This document shows, piece by piece, positions 10,814-22,711 of a stretch of 64,000 bases of DNA. Every line of letters starts with the position of its first letter. The stretch's first letter is position 1. Location: positions 125,699,447 through 125,763,446 of the forward strand of contig CM056573.1 in assembly GCA_029721435.1 (NCBI GenBank), read 5' to 3'. A program made the translations under genes and the position numbers. This DNA comes from Gymnothorax reevesii (taxonomy: Eukaryota > Chordata > Actinopteri > Anguilliformes > Muraenidae). The notes below the pieces were generated by a model, which had not been told where the DNA came from, did not search any database, and worked only from the letters and a program-made list of their open reading frames with translations.

Positions 10814-11225
10814 CTGTAACAATGCATTGATCGTAATTGCAGTGGTACGAGGCTACAGGGAAGAAAAAATGGTGACGCGCTGTGCGTTGTAGTACATATA
10901 AATCTGTGACATCCGTGAATACAGCCAATTACAGTTTATACAACAAACTGTGAATACAGCTTATCACTGTTCTACTGCGTGCTCGTAGTCTCACTTAAAT
11001 CTGTCGCTCCAGGTAATCCCAGAAAACCTAGAGGAAGTTGAGATCTGGGCTTTGTCATGGGTATATTATCTGTATGAACTGTCTTTCATGAAATACAAAC
11101 ATTTTTGAAAGATTTTCTTTTTTTTAAAAAACAACTAGTGTCCCTAATCTAGTGAAACAGTAATGAGGAAAACAAAAAATTAACATCTAAGGGCAAAGAT
11201 AAATTAAAAAAAAAAAAAATCAAGG
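10814..11225. other. No gene recognised
   Basis: The only internal redundancy seen is GTGAATACAGC, which occurs twice near 10915 and 10951. A poly-A-rich tract lies at 11205-11219. Confidence 0.4.
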
Positions 11226-11318
11226 GTGCATATCGAGGGCTGACTGCAAAAAGCATTTATGTTCAGATTTTTTACTTTGGACATAACTGTTATTGCAGTC
11301 AGCCCTCGATATATGCAC
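11226..11318. repeat. Hairpin: 24/26-bp inverted repeat with 43-nt loop
   Basis: GCATATCGAGGGCTGACTG (within 11226-11249) pairs with CAGTCAGCCCTCGATATA (within 11293-11318). The arms are identical except for a 2-base insertion. The compact size suits a tiny MITE or a transcribed hairpin. No flanking gene is known. Confidence 0.75.
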
Positions 11319-11804
11319 TGGATCAAAGTTTAGGCATATTGATTGATTGATCAAATTTCATTCCCGATTTCCTGTCTTTGTCCACTGAAAATGTCATTCA
11401 GTATTTCTTTAAAAATACCACTACTTCACAATAGTTCATTTGACACTTTGCAGCTTGTACAAGTTATCCCATTTCAGATGTTTTCATGATAGACCTTGTA
11501 AAATTCCACCTGAGGATACAGGGCAATCTATCATTTCACTCAGAAATTCTCAGAGTTTTTTTTTTTTTTTGTCCTTGTTTGAAATAACAGGTGCTGTGAT
11601 TGGATGGCCAGCCTCGTTGCTCCAAGCTCACCCTCATCAGCGACACTCTTCCATCAGGCGATCACCTGGCAACAACAACGAGCACGGTCCAAGCCTGTCT
11701 GTCGCCGGCTGTCACCCCGGCAACCGCCTCTGCTTGATCGAGTAGCTCTGGATTGTTGAGTGATACTTGAATGACCACTTCACACACCAGTGAAGTATGG
11801 GGAG
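11319..11804. other. No gene recognised
   Basis: Unique sequence with a poly-T tract at about 11554-11568. The open frames overlapping it do not resemble known proteins. Confidence 0.4.
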
Positions 11805-11968
11805 TGAAAGATGGAGAGAGAGCAATTGGGAGAGGGAGGGAAAGAGAGAGAGATCAAGAGATGTAGAGAGAGATAGTGGGAGATAGATAGGGAGAAACTG
11901 AGGGGCTTACAGGTAGAGAGAGAGGTAAGGAGTGAGGTAAATGGAGGGAAGGAGAAAGTGAGAGAATA
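11805..11968. repeat. GA-rich low-complexity tract
   Basis: Purine-rich sequence dominated by GAGAGA, GGGAGA and AGATAG runs. Confidence 0.85.
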
Positions 11969-12531
11969 AAAATTGCTACGGTGCTTTCCATCTCAAGGCT
12001 CAGGGAAGGCTTCAGCCATCTCTTTCACCACACTGAACAGACCCACTGTCAAAGGAGAATCAATACGGCGACGGATTTGCATCGATCGGAGCACAAAATC
12101 ACCAGGTGATAGGCTTCCTAAGAAAAGCTTACAAGTTTCTAAAGAAAATGAAAAATATACAATATACTCCTGGGTTTCCATGTCTTTTGATAAAAAAACA
12201 ATCATATTTAAACAAGACAAATGCTTTTCGTGGACAGCGGCAGGTAATATTTCCCCCAAACCATAGAATTCTGCCTAAAGGCAAAATGTATAGTTTGGCC
12301 CAATGGTGGAGCTATAGGAAGGAGTACAGGGTCCAGAAAGTGAGCTGGAGAACAACTGCTGGCTACAAGAATTTTTACTGCAAATTTGACACTATTTCCA
12401 TAAGTGCTGTTTGAAATGCACTTTTGAAAATGTTTAGATTGTCCATGTGGTGCCTAATGGTCTTAGATTCACCAGAACAATTCATGTTCACAGAGATCAG
12501 GGATACAGAGTGCACTGGTTTCAAAGGTACT
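11969..12531. other. No gene recognised
   Basis: Short overlapping open frames occur on both strands, none resembling a known family. No repeat structure was seen. Confidence 0.4.
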
Positions 12532-12655
12532 GCTCAGTGGTGCAGTAGGCAGCACTGTTGCCTCAAAGCAAAATAATTGCGCCCTGGACCCATTAAAATG
12601 CTGGAATAGGCTGCAGCTGACCAGGAATAAGCGAATTCGATAACTGGTGGGTGGA
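12532..12655 (+). mobile_element. Old tRNA-derived SINE fragment
   Basis: GCTCAGTGGTGCAGTAGGC and AGCACTGTTGCCTCAAAG resemble the tRNA-like head (A-box side) of a widespread fish SINE. It is followed by the body motif GGAATAGGCTGCAGCTGACC and GGAATAAGCG. The B-box region is decayed. A minus-strand relative lies at 31095-31435. Confidence 0.55.
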
Positions 12656-13574
12656 ATCAGGGATAGATTTACACCAGATAAGAGGGAAATCTGCCAATCA
12701 ATGATTTTGACAGAGGGGTAATAAAAAGTGCAGGACTGTTAACCTTGAATCCCACCGACCGTGGAGAGCAAAGAATAAGATTCTGCCGGCACCTGGGGGG
12801 CCAAAAATTTTCTGCATTGATTCTGCTCTGTGGAATGGGAGACGGCATGTTTTCCAGGGAATTTTTTCTTTTATTTTTGGTGGTCCGCACCTGATGCAGA
12901 CAGACAGTGGCGTACTGGAAGGAAGTAGGAAATGCCCATGGAAGTGGCCCGGGGTGTTGCCCAACTTTTTGTTTTGACTCAAAATTCTGCTCAGATGGGT
13001 GACCAGTAGGCCACTGTTTGTATACTCACTTACTTCCAACCACACAGTGAGGGAGGCAGCTGAAAAAATTCTCGAAGGGAGAACGATATAGACCAGGTGC
13101 TCTCACTCTTATCTAGAAAGGGCCAGTGTAAATGCAGGCTTTTACTCCAACCAAGCAGTTACACACCTGATTTTGAAATCAAGGCCTTTAGCAAAGACTC
13201 TTGGGGTTCATTAGTAGAATACGGTGCATAAGTGCATGGCTATCATTAAGACCTGTTCCTACATTAGCCCTTTGTGGAGAAGGTTGAATACTCCTGCAAG
13301 AGGATATTGATTACCACATGTCTAAAAGCAGAAGTGCAGCAATACGCCAATAAAAAACGTGACCAGGCACCTATCTTACTGAATAAGGGACTTTGCCAGG
13401 TCACCAGGTTGGAGCTCTGTCATTTGCTATTTTTGTAGTAGCTAATGGCATGGGGCAGAATGAATATGTTGCACTTCGTCAAAAAACAGGAAATATACAT
13501 GCTTGTGTAGTAGCTCTCTCTCTTTCTCTCTTTCTGCGCGTGCATGTTAGAGCTGAGTGCGTCTGTGTGAGAGG
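12656..13574. other. Gene-free; short CT-rich tract
   Basis: No protein or RNA gene is recognised. A (CT)n-like tract lies around 13511-13530. Confidence 0.4.
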
Positions 13575-13835
13575 CGGCTGCACCCATGAGTTTTCCTCCT
13601 TTTTTTATCCCCCGCCAACACGAAGTGTGAGGGGGATGTAGGTTTGACCTCCGTCCGAGCGTGCATGCGTGCGTGCGTCCGTCTGTCCGAGAGAAAGGGG
13701 ACAACTTTTCTCAGAAACTATTACAGATAGGACAACCAAATTTGGTGTGTAGCTTCAGACTATAAAGGCCTTGATGGAGTTCGAAAATAAGAAGCATACA
13801 GTTGGCGGGGGATGTTTTAGACCATGTCGACTTGT
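13575..13835. repeat. Dispersed repeat fragment
   Basis: CCCCGCCAACACGAAGTGTG, then GGGGGATGT, a GCGTGCGTGCGTCCGTCTGT tract, then AGAAACTATTACAGATAGG. The layout (hairpin-prone CCCCCGCC...GGGGG, CGTC repeat, conserved tail) matches a repeat type I associate with many animal genomes. It ends with GGCGGGGGATGT near 13805. No coding content. Confidence 0.4.
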
Positions 13836-13949
13836 TTTCCCTGCTGTTACTGTTTTCTAATAGTCTGGATCTTATAATTACAGACTCTTGTTTGTACCCG
13901 GTTCAATTACTGAAATTGAAAAGTATTGTTGTGGTTTTTTATTTGACGA

Positions 13950-14822
13950 CATTGCCAACCGGTGGTGTCGATCAGAAGACAGCTGTATATGATACTCAAT
14001 AATGATATTGACGAACTGAATATGGCCTTTAGATTTAAAATCGTCAATTTTGATGACATAGTGGTCGCTACTTCAGAAACTATGAAGTTTTTTGGCTGTG
14101 GTAGGGACATTTAATACGTGCATGTCCAGAGAAAGCAGATTACGCCGGAGCTCCTGCCCCCGAAACCGTTCCGACCAGAGCCAAGTCAACGGGGGAGACC
14201 GCTGAGCAGGGAAATAATGCTGAGTGCACAGATACTCAGGCAGCCACGGGTCCGAGTGAGACGAGCTGCACTAACGTTAAGACTGTAATTCACACAGAAC
14301 AATGACCAGAAAAGGTCTGCAAAACAACGGACAGTGCAAATAAGGTGGAAGATAGCGCTGCTGAAATGGGTGATCAGACTAACGCAAAAGTTGGTCTGAC
14401 AGCCACAGAGGCAGAGTCAGTTTTGGAGGAAGAGGGGAAGAGGGGGAAACGTCTATTGGAGAAACTGAACAAGATCCTTAAAGTGCCCCAAAAAAGGAAG
14501 GTGGATGCTGGCCTAAGGAGGGATGTAAAGAAAAAAGAGGATAAACGTAGTGGAAGAAAAGTAACAAGTAAAACCAAAACTGTGGGCGTACTAATGAAGT
14601 ACTAATTCATCTGATGGGTCCGTGTCCTTAAATAAAAGTAGGAGGGTGGGATTAAGAAAAAGGTATTCGTTCGAAATGATTAGGAAATTCCTGCATGAAG
14701 CAAAGGGAATGCAAGGGGTACAGGTCACAGATTATTTCCCAGATAGGGCAACACTCCTTGAGTCGATTAAACTGTTTATGGGTGGAAAAGGGAATCAAGC
14801 TTTAACGGAACAGGAGGGTTAA
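13950..14822 (+). pseudogene. Tx1-type LINE ORF1 pseudogene
   Basis: RNA-binding Gag-like protein. The readable part starts near SIRRQLYMILNN and runs through FRFKIVNFDDIVVATSE to a zinc knuckle at about 14092-14135. The knuckle is broken by a frameshift: FGCGRD in one frame, GHLIRACPEK in another. An acidic, threonine-rich linker follows, then a lysine-rich segment (14345-14600), then YSFEMIRKFLHEAKG and VQVTDYFPDRATLLESIK (14655-14790). That C-terminal motif is typical of fish Tx1-type ORF1 as I recall it. Stops lie at about 14304 and 14603. Confidence 0.7.
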
Positions 14823-15057
14823 AGGTTAAAAAAATCGTGCAAAAGTTACGAAGTCAGGCAATCAAAGATGACAGTGATACTGTAAAATTTTAATCCTGTT
14901 TTTGGTTTGTTGCTGTATCTTCTTGGTTTATACTTCATTCTGGTTAACCAGATGGTTGATTTTAAAGTGTGTACACTTAACTTAAATGGGGCCAGGGACA
15001 TTAAAAAGAGGGCAGCTTTTTTGGAATTTATGAGACAGAGGCGTGTTCATGTCATGC

Positions 15058-16019
15058 ATACTATCTGGAAAACCACTTGCGTCCTAACCCTGGGAAGACC
15101 CAAATCTGCAGCTTCCACCTCAAGAACAAGGAGGCAAAACGGGAGCTCAACGTAATATGGGACGGTATAAAACTTGAGAACCATCAGCACCCAGTCTACC
15201 TGGGAGTAACCTTAGACCGCACCCTTAGTTACAAAGAGCACATTAAGAAGACAAGAGCTAAGGTGCCCACCAGGAACAACCTCCTGCGCCAATTGACAAA
15301 TTCAAAGTGGGGAGCTCACCCAAGCACGCTGCGCACAACAGCACTCGCCCTGTGCTTTTCCACCACTGAATATGCCTGCCCAGCATGGTATAATTCAAGC
15401 CACGCACACAAACTAGACCCTATCCTCAATGAGACCTGCAGGATAGTGACCGGGTGCATCAAAACAACCCCCACACCTTGCCTTTACGCCCTCTCTGGCA
15501 TCGCCCCCCCTGACATCCGCAGAACGGTCACCGCTAAAGCTGAGCACGTAAAGCAGGCCAACGACAACCGGCACCCCCTGCATGAACACTTAGCTCCCCA
15601 GAAACGGCTCAGGTCCAGAAACAGCTTCCTGGATGCCACAGCGGAACTGGACAGCACACCACCTATAGTCAGGACTGCAGAGTGGCACAGCCTGTGGAAC
15701 AGCCTGGGCAGCCAGACAACCCAATGGACAGAGAGAGGCATCATCCCAGATAAATGTCTCGCAACTGGCCATGAACAACCTTGGGCCATCTGGAAAACCC
15801 TGAACCGCCTGCGGGTTGGCGAAGGACGCTTTAAGGCATCCATGAAAAAATGGAAACTAGCAGGCTCTGGTGCATGTGTGAAACCATGGACCACATCATG
15901 AGATGTGTCTCTGGCCCACAATGTACTGGAGATGACCTGGCCGAACCAAATGCTGCTGCACCTGCCTGCGCCAATCATTGGAAAGACGTGATATAGAGGA
16001 TGGCCGGACACGAAGAAGA
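15058..16019 (+). mobile_element. 5'-truncated LINE inserted in the Tx1 LINE, 9-bp duplication
   Basis: ATGTCATGC occurs at 15049-15057 and 16020-16028, exactly flanking this segment. Removing it with one copy restores the endonuclease reading frame across the join (RVHVM then LIQET). The segment is a 3' end of a different LINE and finishes in a short GAAGAAGA tail, typical of elements with microsatellite-like tails. Both insertions lie on the same strand. Confidence 0.9.
15077..15994 (+). pseudogene. C-terminal end of a non-LTR reverse transcriptase (different clade)
   Basis: Open from 15077 to 15899: NPGKTQICSFHLKNKEAK, then YLGVTLDRTLSYKEH, NNLLRQLTNSKWGAHPST and TEYACPAWYNSS. This is the thumb and connection region of a jockey-like non-LTR reverse transcriptase as I recognise it. 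A frameshift near 15870 moves the end into another frame, giving CMCETMDHIMRC, a C-x1-C-x4-H-x4-C motif usual at the end of such ORF2 proteins, then a stop at 15992-15994. The catalytic palm is absent because the copy is 5'-truncated. The 274-residue open frame is the longest LINE frame here, so this insertion is clearly younger than its host. Confidence 0.8.
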
Positions 16020-19000
16020 ATGTCATGCTTATTCAGGAGACCCATAGCGACGAACAAAATGCTACTGTCTGGAAAAGGGAATGGGAAGGTGACATTATTT
16101 GAAGTCATGGAAGTACAATTAGTGGTGGTGTGGCTGTATTGTTTTCTAAAAGGTTTCTTCCTCATTCTTGTGTGATAGAAGAGGTAGTGAAAGGGAGACT
16201 ATTGAAGGTTAAAGCCTCTTTGGAAAAAAAAATACGCTGGTGTTTATTAATATTTATGCACCAACTTTAGGAACAGAGAGGGTCACATTCATGGAAGAGG
16301 TAGATACTGTATTACAAAACTAATCAGGAGTGTTTTATTTTCCTAGGGGGAGATTTTAATTGCACCGAAAATCACTATTTACATCTGAATCATGCAGAGC
16401 CTCACAAAGCATCTCAGAAGGTCCTTATTTGAATAATTGAAGTGCATAGTCTGTGTGACATGTGGAGAGACATGCATGATGCTGAAAAGCAGTACACATG
16501 GACACAAATTAAAGATAACTTCATTTCCATGGCAAGGCTAGATAGACTATTGTTTTAGACATCATGCTAGTATAATGAAATCATGTAGCATTAGTCCAGT
16601 AGGCTTCTCTGATCATTGTTTGGTCTCCTGCTCAGTAAAGATTCGCTCAGTAAAGCCGAAGAGTGTGTATTGGCATTTCAGCGCAGGTCTTTCAGTTGAT
16701 GTTCATTTTAAAGAAGTTTTTGTATATTTCTGGAAAATGTTCCGTTTAGAGAAGGCATCTTTTCGCTCGCTCCTGCAATGGTGGGATGTGGGTCAAACAA
16801 AAATCAGGAAACTCTGTGAGCAGTACACTATCAATGTCACCAGGGACATCAACAGGTCAATGAAAGCACCAGAATCAGATATAATGGATCTCCAGAAACT
16901 GGTGGAAACTTCAAGAGATTGCACCCATATTGAGATTCTTCGTTCTTAAAAAGCCACATTCGCGGATCTGTTGGGCATAAGAGCACGGGGGGCTCTGGTT
17001 CGTTTGTTTTTTCAAAACGCTACACAGATGGATGCTCCATCTCAGGTATTTTTCAGTTTAGAGAAGAAAAAATGGCCAGAGCAGATTTATATACTGACTT
17101 GATCTGTTGGCAGTAATTAATGACAGTATGGTCAGTGGAAAATTACCATTGAGCTGTCGGGGAGCAGTCACCACCTTGTTGCCGAAGAAAGGAGACAGGC
17201 AGGAAATAAATAATTTGCGGCCCGTCTCTCTGCTGACCACAGACAAAAAAACCTCATCAAAGGCTCTGGCTATCAGGTTAGAGGAAGTGATGGAGCATGC
17301 AATAAAAGTTCACCTGACTTACTGTGTGCCTAACAGGTCCATAACTGATAATGTGTTTCTAATTAGGGACCTTTTGGAGGTCACCAGGCTATTTGACATT
17401 AGTGCTGGCTTTATTTTTATTGATCAAGAAAAGGCATTTGATCAGGTGGAACACCTGTATCTATAGAATACACTGAAAGCCTTTGGCTTTAGTCAAAGTT
17501 TTATTGCTATGGTCCGGGTGCTGTACAGTGACATAGAAAGTGTAATTAAAATAAACAGTGGTTTAAGCTCTCCTGTTAAAGTTCAGAGGGGTGTCAGGCA
17601 GGGGTGCTCATTTTTAGGGATGTTATACACCCTGGCAATACAGCCCTTTCTCCACAGAATACGTAAAGACCTTTCTGGGTTTAAAATTTTGGAGTGTAAG
17701 ACCAGGTTTTATCTCTCTGCCTACACTGATGACGTCGCTGTCATGGTATCTAACCAGAGCGACTAAAACAAGCTGAAGGACATAGTTAAAGAGTTCAATG
17801 TTCTGTCCTCGGCTAAAGTAATTGGGGAAAAAGTGAGGCTTTGCTGGTTGGGGAATGGAGAGGTCGAATTCCTTGTTTACTTGGAGGGTTGGAGGGGCCA
17901 AGGGAGGGATATTTGGGTGTTTATATCAATATTTGTGTGTTTTTACTGGTGATGCAATGTCCACACAAAGATACTGGGAATGAGTTTTGGAAATGGTGGA
18001 GGGGCGGCTAGGTAAATGGAGATGGTTACTGCCACGTATGTCCTACAAGGGGCGGATCCTGGTTATTAATAATTTAGTAGCATCTGCTCTTTGGCATCGC
18101 CTTGCGTGCAGGGAACCACTCTCAGGTCTCCTCGCGAAAGTCCAAGCAGTTTAAGTAGATTTTTTCTGGGACAAACTGCATTGTGTGCCTGAGAGTGTAC
18201 TGTACCTTCCCAAAGAGAAAAGGGGTCAGGGGCTGGTACACCTTGGAAGCAGGGGAGCAGCGTTTCACCTTCTGTTTATCTGTTTATCTGTTTGGTGTTG
18301 AGAAAGTGGTGTTGAGGAAGTGGTCTGGAGACCACTGGCCGACATCCTCTTGCAGCATGTCAGCGGTCTCGGGTTGGACAAGACATTGTTCCTGCTTGAG
18401 GTGAAAAATCTACAGTTTAACAGTTTGCCTTGTTTTTATCAGGGACTGTTTTAGGTCTGGGGCTCTTTGAAGTGCCAGACACTGGGGCCACCAACATCAG
18501 TCCACTGGCTACTGGAGGAGCCACTGATCTATGTAGCGCACCTGGACATAGCCTGTGAGGCTACACCTGGGCTCATTGATCTGCTGCATGCAACTGGAAC
18601 TGTTAAGTTGCGGTGCATAGCGGACTTACCGGGGCCTGGGCTGGACGCCTCTGAAGAGGCCGCCTCTCATCTAGGGGTGAGATCGGTGCATTATGTGAGG
18701 TTGGTGAGGGACAGGTGGAAAAATGCACTGACGGAGCATGAATGGACTCTCCTAACAGACTACTCCCAATGCAGCAGACCCATTTCCGGCGCTTTCCCTG
18801 GCCCCTGATCTCACTGGACTTGAGCGGTATGGTACATTGTTGGACTGTGTGGGTGTGGATGAGGTGGGTTTTGGCAGTGCAAAAGGTAGGATGCTGTATA
18901 AAATAATGGTAGTAGGGCAAAGACAGGATGGACAGAATAGACACTTTTTGGAGAGAAAAGCTACAGTTACAAAAGCTCACCAAACCTGCATGGAGGGCTC

Positions 19001-19642
19001 TAAACCACTGATGATTAAAGAAGCTGGTAACTTACTGTGGCAGATCTTACACGGGCCAGTAGCTGTGGGGCTTTTGTTTCTGTTTTAAACCATGAGGTGG
19101 GGTCTGGGCGCCCATTCTGCAATCAAAGAGAAACTGTTTTTCACTGTTTTTATGAGTGTAGTAGACTTGATGTTCTGTTTAGTTTTGCTGTATTTGGAGT
19201 GGTTTTCTCCAGAGAAGTTTTCATTTTGGGCTTTCCTTACGTTTAAAAAAAGAAAAAAAATGTGTGTCAAATTAATAATTTCCGCTTGGGCCAAGCAAAA
19301 ATGGTGGTGTATTTGAGCAGGAAAAATGTGATAAATCAGAAAGCAGGTCAAGGTGACACCAATTTTAGAAAAAATGGTACAATGCAGAGTCAGAATTGAC
19401 TTTGCATATCATGCCAGGGGCGCTCTTGATCATTTTGAAATGGTTTGGTGTCACCAGGGGGCGATTTGTTCTGCTGTGGGAGGTGAATTACTATTTGCAG
19501 ATGCTTGGGAGTGACTCCTGTTTTTTGTGTTTTTGTTCAAGTTTGTGTTTTTTTTTTGTCCCTCCTGTTTTGTTTTATGTTTGCCGTGACTTATATGAAG
19601 TAATTTGATACTTGTTGAATAAGGGAACCTTTTAAATTCAAA

Positions 19643-19672
19643 TCTCTCTCTCTTTTAAAGAGAGAGAGAGAG
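19643..19672. repeat. CT/GA microsatellite palindrome
   Basis: TCTCTCTCTCTTTT is followed directly by AAAGAGAGAGAGAGA, an almost perfect 30-bp palindrome at the inferred 3' border of the Tx1 LINE. Confidence 0.8.
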
Positions 19673-20403
19673 AACTGAGAATAAGAGAACATGAGGGAAA
19701 AATAAAAGGAAAAAGAGAGCATGAGTAAAAAAAAATGATAAGGTGAGATATTGGTAGTCAAAATGATTTGAAAGTACAATTCTAAGAACTGTTATTAGTT
19801 TAAAAAAAAACATGTTTTCCCCTAAAATCAATAAAAGATTCATGCAAATAACAGATAACTGCCTCCGGCTGGCTGGAGCCATTCATGCTGTCTGTTGCTA
19901 ACAGACTCTGGATATTCTGGGGAGTTTTATAAAATCAGGAGTCTGGACTCAGCGTTGGAAGAGGGAAGTAGTTTTTAATCAGCAGTGCTTGTACAGAATC
20001 AGAAGCTCTGTGGCGGTAAACCATTTCACTGCGTCTCTTCTTTCGACACGCAGATTAAATCTTACACCGTGTTTATTTGCCTCGTGTTCATTTTGTAATC
20101 ACACTATTTAATTAATCATTAATCTGATTAAACCTGTTCAGGGCACCTAATCTCTTAGCAGCTATAATGTATTATATTTATGTCAGCAGGTTTCCATAGT
20201 AATATTAATACGATTTTTTACTGAGTTTAGAGCAACTTGAACAATGCTGCGCTGCACGGACAGTGACTAGTAAGCATACTATTTGAATAGAGTGTACTTC
20301 TGTTATTGTTGATTGTGCTGAAGAAAAAGAATAGCTGCAAAAGAATGATGGGAAGTTTAAGTCAAATTGTCTTAATTTATCATTATTCATTTTTATTCTG
20401 ATG
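19673..20403. other. Gene-free unique sequence
   Basis: AT-rich. No protein family is recognised. The block 20095-20170 (TTAATTAATCATTAATCTG) is homeodomain-site-like in composition, but this is not evidence of function. Confidence 0.35.
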
Positions 20404-20411
20404 ATCTAAGG

Positions 20412-21125
20412 CAGTGGTTCTCAAACTCGGTCCTGGCGCCCCACTGTGTGTGCTGGATTTGTTACAACCACAACTGTAATCTTAGAATTTTAACAAGGTG
20501 TTGATTTGTCTTAATTAGCTGCATTCCCTGTTTTGAACAGTTATTTACCATCTTTAGCTGCATTTTTATGGACATACCCACTGTGCCATGAAGGATAAAA
20601 ACCCTCTAACATGTTTTGCTTATTTTTCCATATTGTGAGGATTTGCAAGTAAAAAAGAAATTTCTAAACAGATCAAACTAGACTGAGAAAATCAGTAAGC
20701 TCCAGCTTGGGTTGCTGAACACAGGTGTTTGGAATTCTTTAAAAATTATTTGCCTGAACTTAATGAAATGAACATGAAATGAAACAGGTCTGACTTTACT
20801 GTTTGCCAAATAAATTGTTGGTTTTTGCAACCATGTGAGGAACCTATTGATTGTTTAAATTGATTAAGGGTTCTGTCAAATTGTTTCCCTCTGCAGTTAT
20901 TCATACTGGTTTCTCACATATCTCATTGTGGAGATGAAATTTTAATTCTTAATGGCATGTGTAGATTTGTCAAATGTGGCCTGAGAGGTCAAATAACTGA
21001 TCGAAACATGAATGCACCTAATTAAGGCAAATCAACAGCTTGCTTAAGTCCTAAGATCGCAGCTGTGATCAGAACAAAAACAGGCATAAACAGTGGGGCA
21101 CCAGGACTGAGTTTGAAAACCACTG
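20412..21125. mobile_element. Non-autonomous hAT element with perfect 8-bp duplication
   Basis: Left end CAGTGGTTCTCAAACTCGG; right end, reverse complemented, CAGTGGTTTTCAAACTCAG. The inverted ends continue for about 35 bp (TCCTGG.GCCCCACTG). ATCTAAGG is present on both sides (20404-20411 and 21126-21133). The 714-bp interior has no transposase frame. Confidence 0.92.
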
Positions 21126-21250
21126 ATCTAAGGGTGCTGGCACCATGTGTGATACCTCATTTTGGAGAGAAGAGAGAACATTATGAGTTTCAAGAGGGCA
21201 TTTTGGTAGCCACAAAATCATGTTCGTCCTTTGCCCCAAAGACGCAGAAA

Positions 21251-21297
21251 ACACACGCGTGCGCGCACACACACACACACCCACACACACACACACT
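21251..21297. repeat. (AC)n microsatellite
   Basis: A run of ACACAC with a GCGTGCGCGC interruption at its left end. Confidence 0.95.
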
Positions 21298-21299
21298 CA

Positions 21300-22455
21300 T
21301 TGCATAATCCAGGCCACAGGGGAGAGTGTATGCGAAGTGACAGGGTTGCTTGCCCAGGGGGGCAGGCAGCAGTGTCGGACCCGTTAGCGACAGAGTTGTG
21401 TTAATTCGCGCTGACGGGCCCCTTCCCAAACATGTCCAGGGGCGCCGAGTCCCTCCATATGTAATATTGAGGGAAGGTGTAGGTTAGCGCACTTGCATTC
21501 CAATTTTATCTTCCCTACTGCAGCAAATTCTGAAACACGAACCCTCTCCTGCCCCATATGTAATCTACCTCAGCCCCCTTCCAGGCTGTCCCCTGTATCA
21601 ACACCTGTAAATTGCACTTATCATGCTAAATGCTATTTTTATTTTCATGGTTTACCCGCATCTCCGAACATCTGTGTCCTCATCGTTTCCATAGCAGTTC
21701 CCATGGGCAGCGATATATGTTAGTGCCTTTATTCACACACAAAAAAAATGGGTCCCTAATACATGCACCTCAAATGTAATTCACTTTCTGTTCATAATTA
21801 CAAGCGGTATGTACTGCTAATATATAATGCATACATATTTCAGCAGTGCTGAACTTCTTAATCTTGCCACTCAGTGCCATTATGTGCATTTATGTGCTCA
21901 TATTCTATATTTTCATTATTTTTTTTTTAGCCATCTCAATTAAAGTCCTCTCCATGGGCCCATTATTACATGGACAGGCCCCAAAACCTCACGAGCCTCC
22001 ATGTCTCTGATAGTACATTAGTGTCTGTTGGCTGTGTTCCCCTGCTAAAGACAGGCGGCTTCAGGAGAAAATGACCGTCTCTCTGGAGAGAGCTGCGCAT
22101 TTGCACATAGACTGTGTTCGCTCAGAATAATGCACTAACCCAGCATCCGGCTGAGGATAGACTGAGGATAGAGCGCTTCACAGAATCATGGAATGTCATG
22201 GAATTATGCCCCCCACCTCAATCCACACGTCCACCCCTGACCCAATCACACCTTCACTCCATTTCCCATTTGCAGGTAATTTAGAGGCTCAGTCGTAGTT
22301 TTCTCACTGCCATATCATGAAGCAGTTATAAAGGTTAATGAAAGCAGGATCACCTGACCTGTAGAAGGAGGGTGAAGCAACTTAGCAACTTGCCAAGGAG
22401 TTTTTTTTTCTTTTGCTTTTGTCAGAATAGCACTGACTTAAGTAATTCCTTCTTG
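21300..22455. other. Gene-free unique sequence
   Basis: No protein or RNA gene is recognised. The stretch 21930-22010, around ATCTCAATTAAAGTCC, looks unique and of balanced composition. Confidence 0.35.
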
Positions 22456-22700
22456 TGGAGATGTGGTGTGTGTGTGCATGTGTGTATGTTTGTGAATATG
22501 CGTGTGTGAGTGTGTGTGTGCGGGAGCGTTTGAGTGTGCCCACACAGGCACACATGGACCCACACACACCCACAGGCATGTACAGACATGCACAGACACA
22601 CAAAGGCACACACAGACCCACACAAGCCCACACAGGCACACACAGGCCTATACAAATACATTGTGTATGAAGACCCGTATAGATTCACACAGGCCCACAC
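22456..22700. repeat. Inverted TG/CA microsatellite and CACACAGG array
   Basis: 22466-22520 is rich in TGTGTG. From about 22540 the same strand switches to CACACAGGCACACA and CACACACCC repeats. The two halves are partly complementary and could fold back. Long open frames on both strands come from the repeat. Confidence 0.9.
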
Positions 22701-22711
22701 ACACTTGAGCA

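Larger units (their letters stand above)
14952..19600 (+). pseudogene. Tx1-type LINE ORF2 (endonuclease and reverse transcriptase) pseudogene
   Basis: ORF2 nicks target DNA and reverse-transcribes the element RNA. ATG at 14952 gives FKVCTLNLNGARDIKKR, the endonuclease N-terminus. After the inserted LINE it resumes at 16020 with VMLIQETHSDEQNATVWK. PVGFSDHCLVSCSV (about 16600) carries the endonuclease SDH motif. Reverse transcriptase follows: RPVSLLTTDKK (17220), GFIFIDQEKAFDQVEH (17410), QRGVRQGCS (17585) and YTDD at 17722-17733. Most L1-type enzymes have YADD here, so Ala to Thr may be decay or family variation. The C-terminus includes CNQRETVFHCFYECSRLDV near 19120. At least six stops or frameshifts are present, so it is dead. 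Confidence 0.8.
13836..19610 (+). mobile_element. Tx1-type (L1 superfamily) LINE, degraded and split by another LINE
   Basis: Non-LTR retrotransposon with the order expected for Tx1-like elements: ORF1 with a CCHC knuckle, then ORF2 with an apurinic-type endonuclease, reverse transcriptase and C-terminal cysteine region. The edges are approximate. The left edge is set where ORF1-like sequence begins, and the right edge where readable C-terminal sequence ends, just before a CT/GA palindrome. Stops and frameshifts occur throughout, and a second LINE is inserted at 15058-16019. Confidence 0.8.

Noticed and set aside
15484..16026. 180-codon minus-strand frame
   Set aside because: Antisense of the inserted LINE reverse-transcriptase segment; GC content keeps it open.
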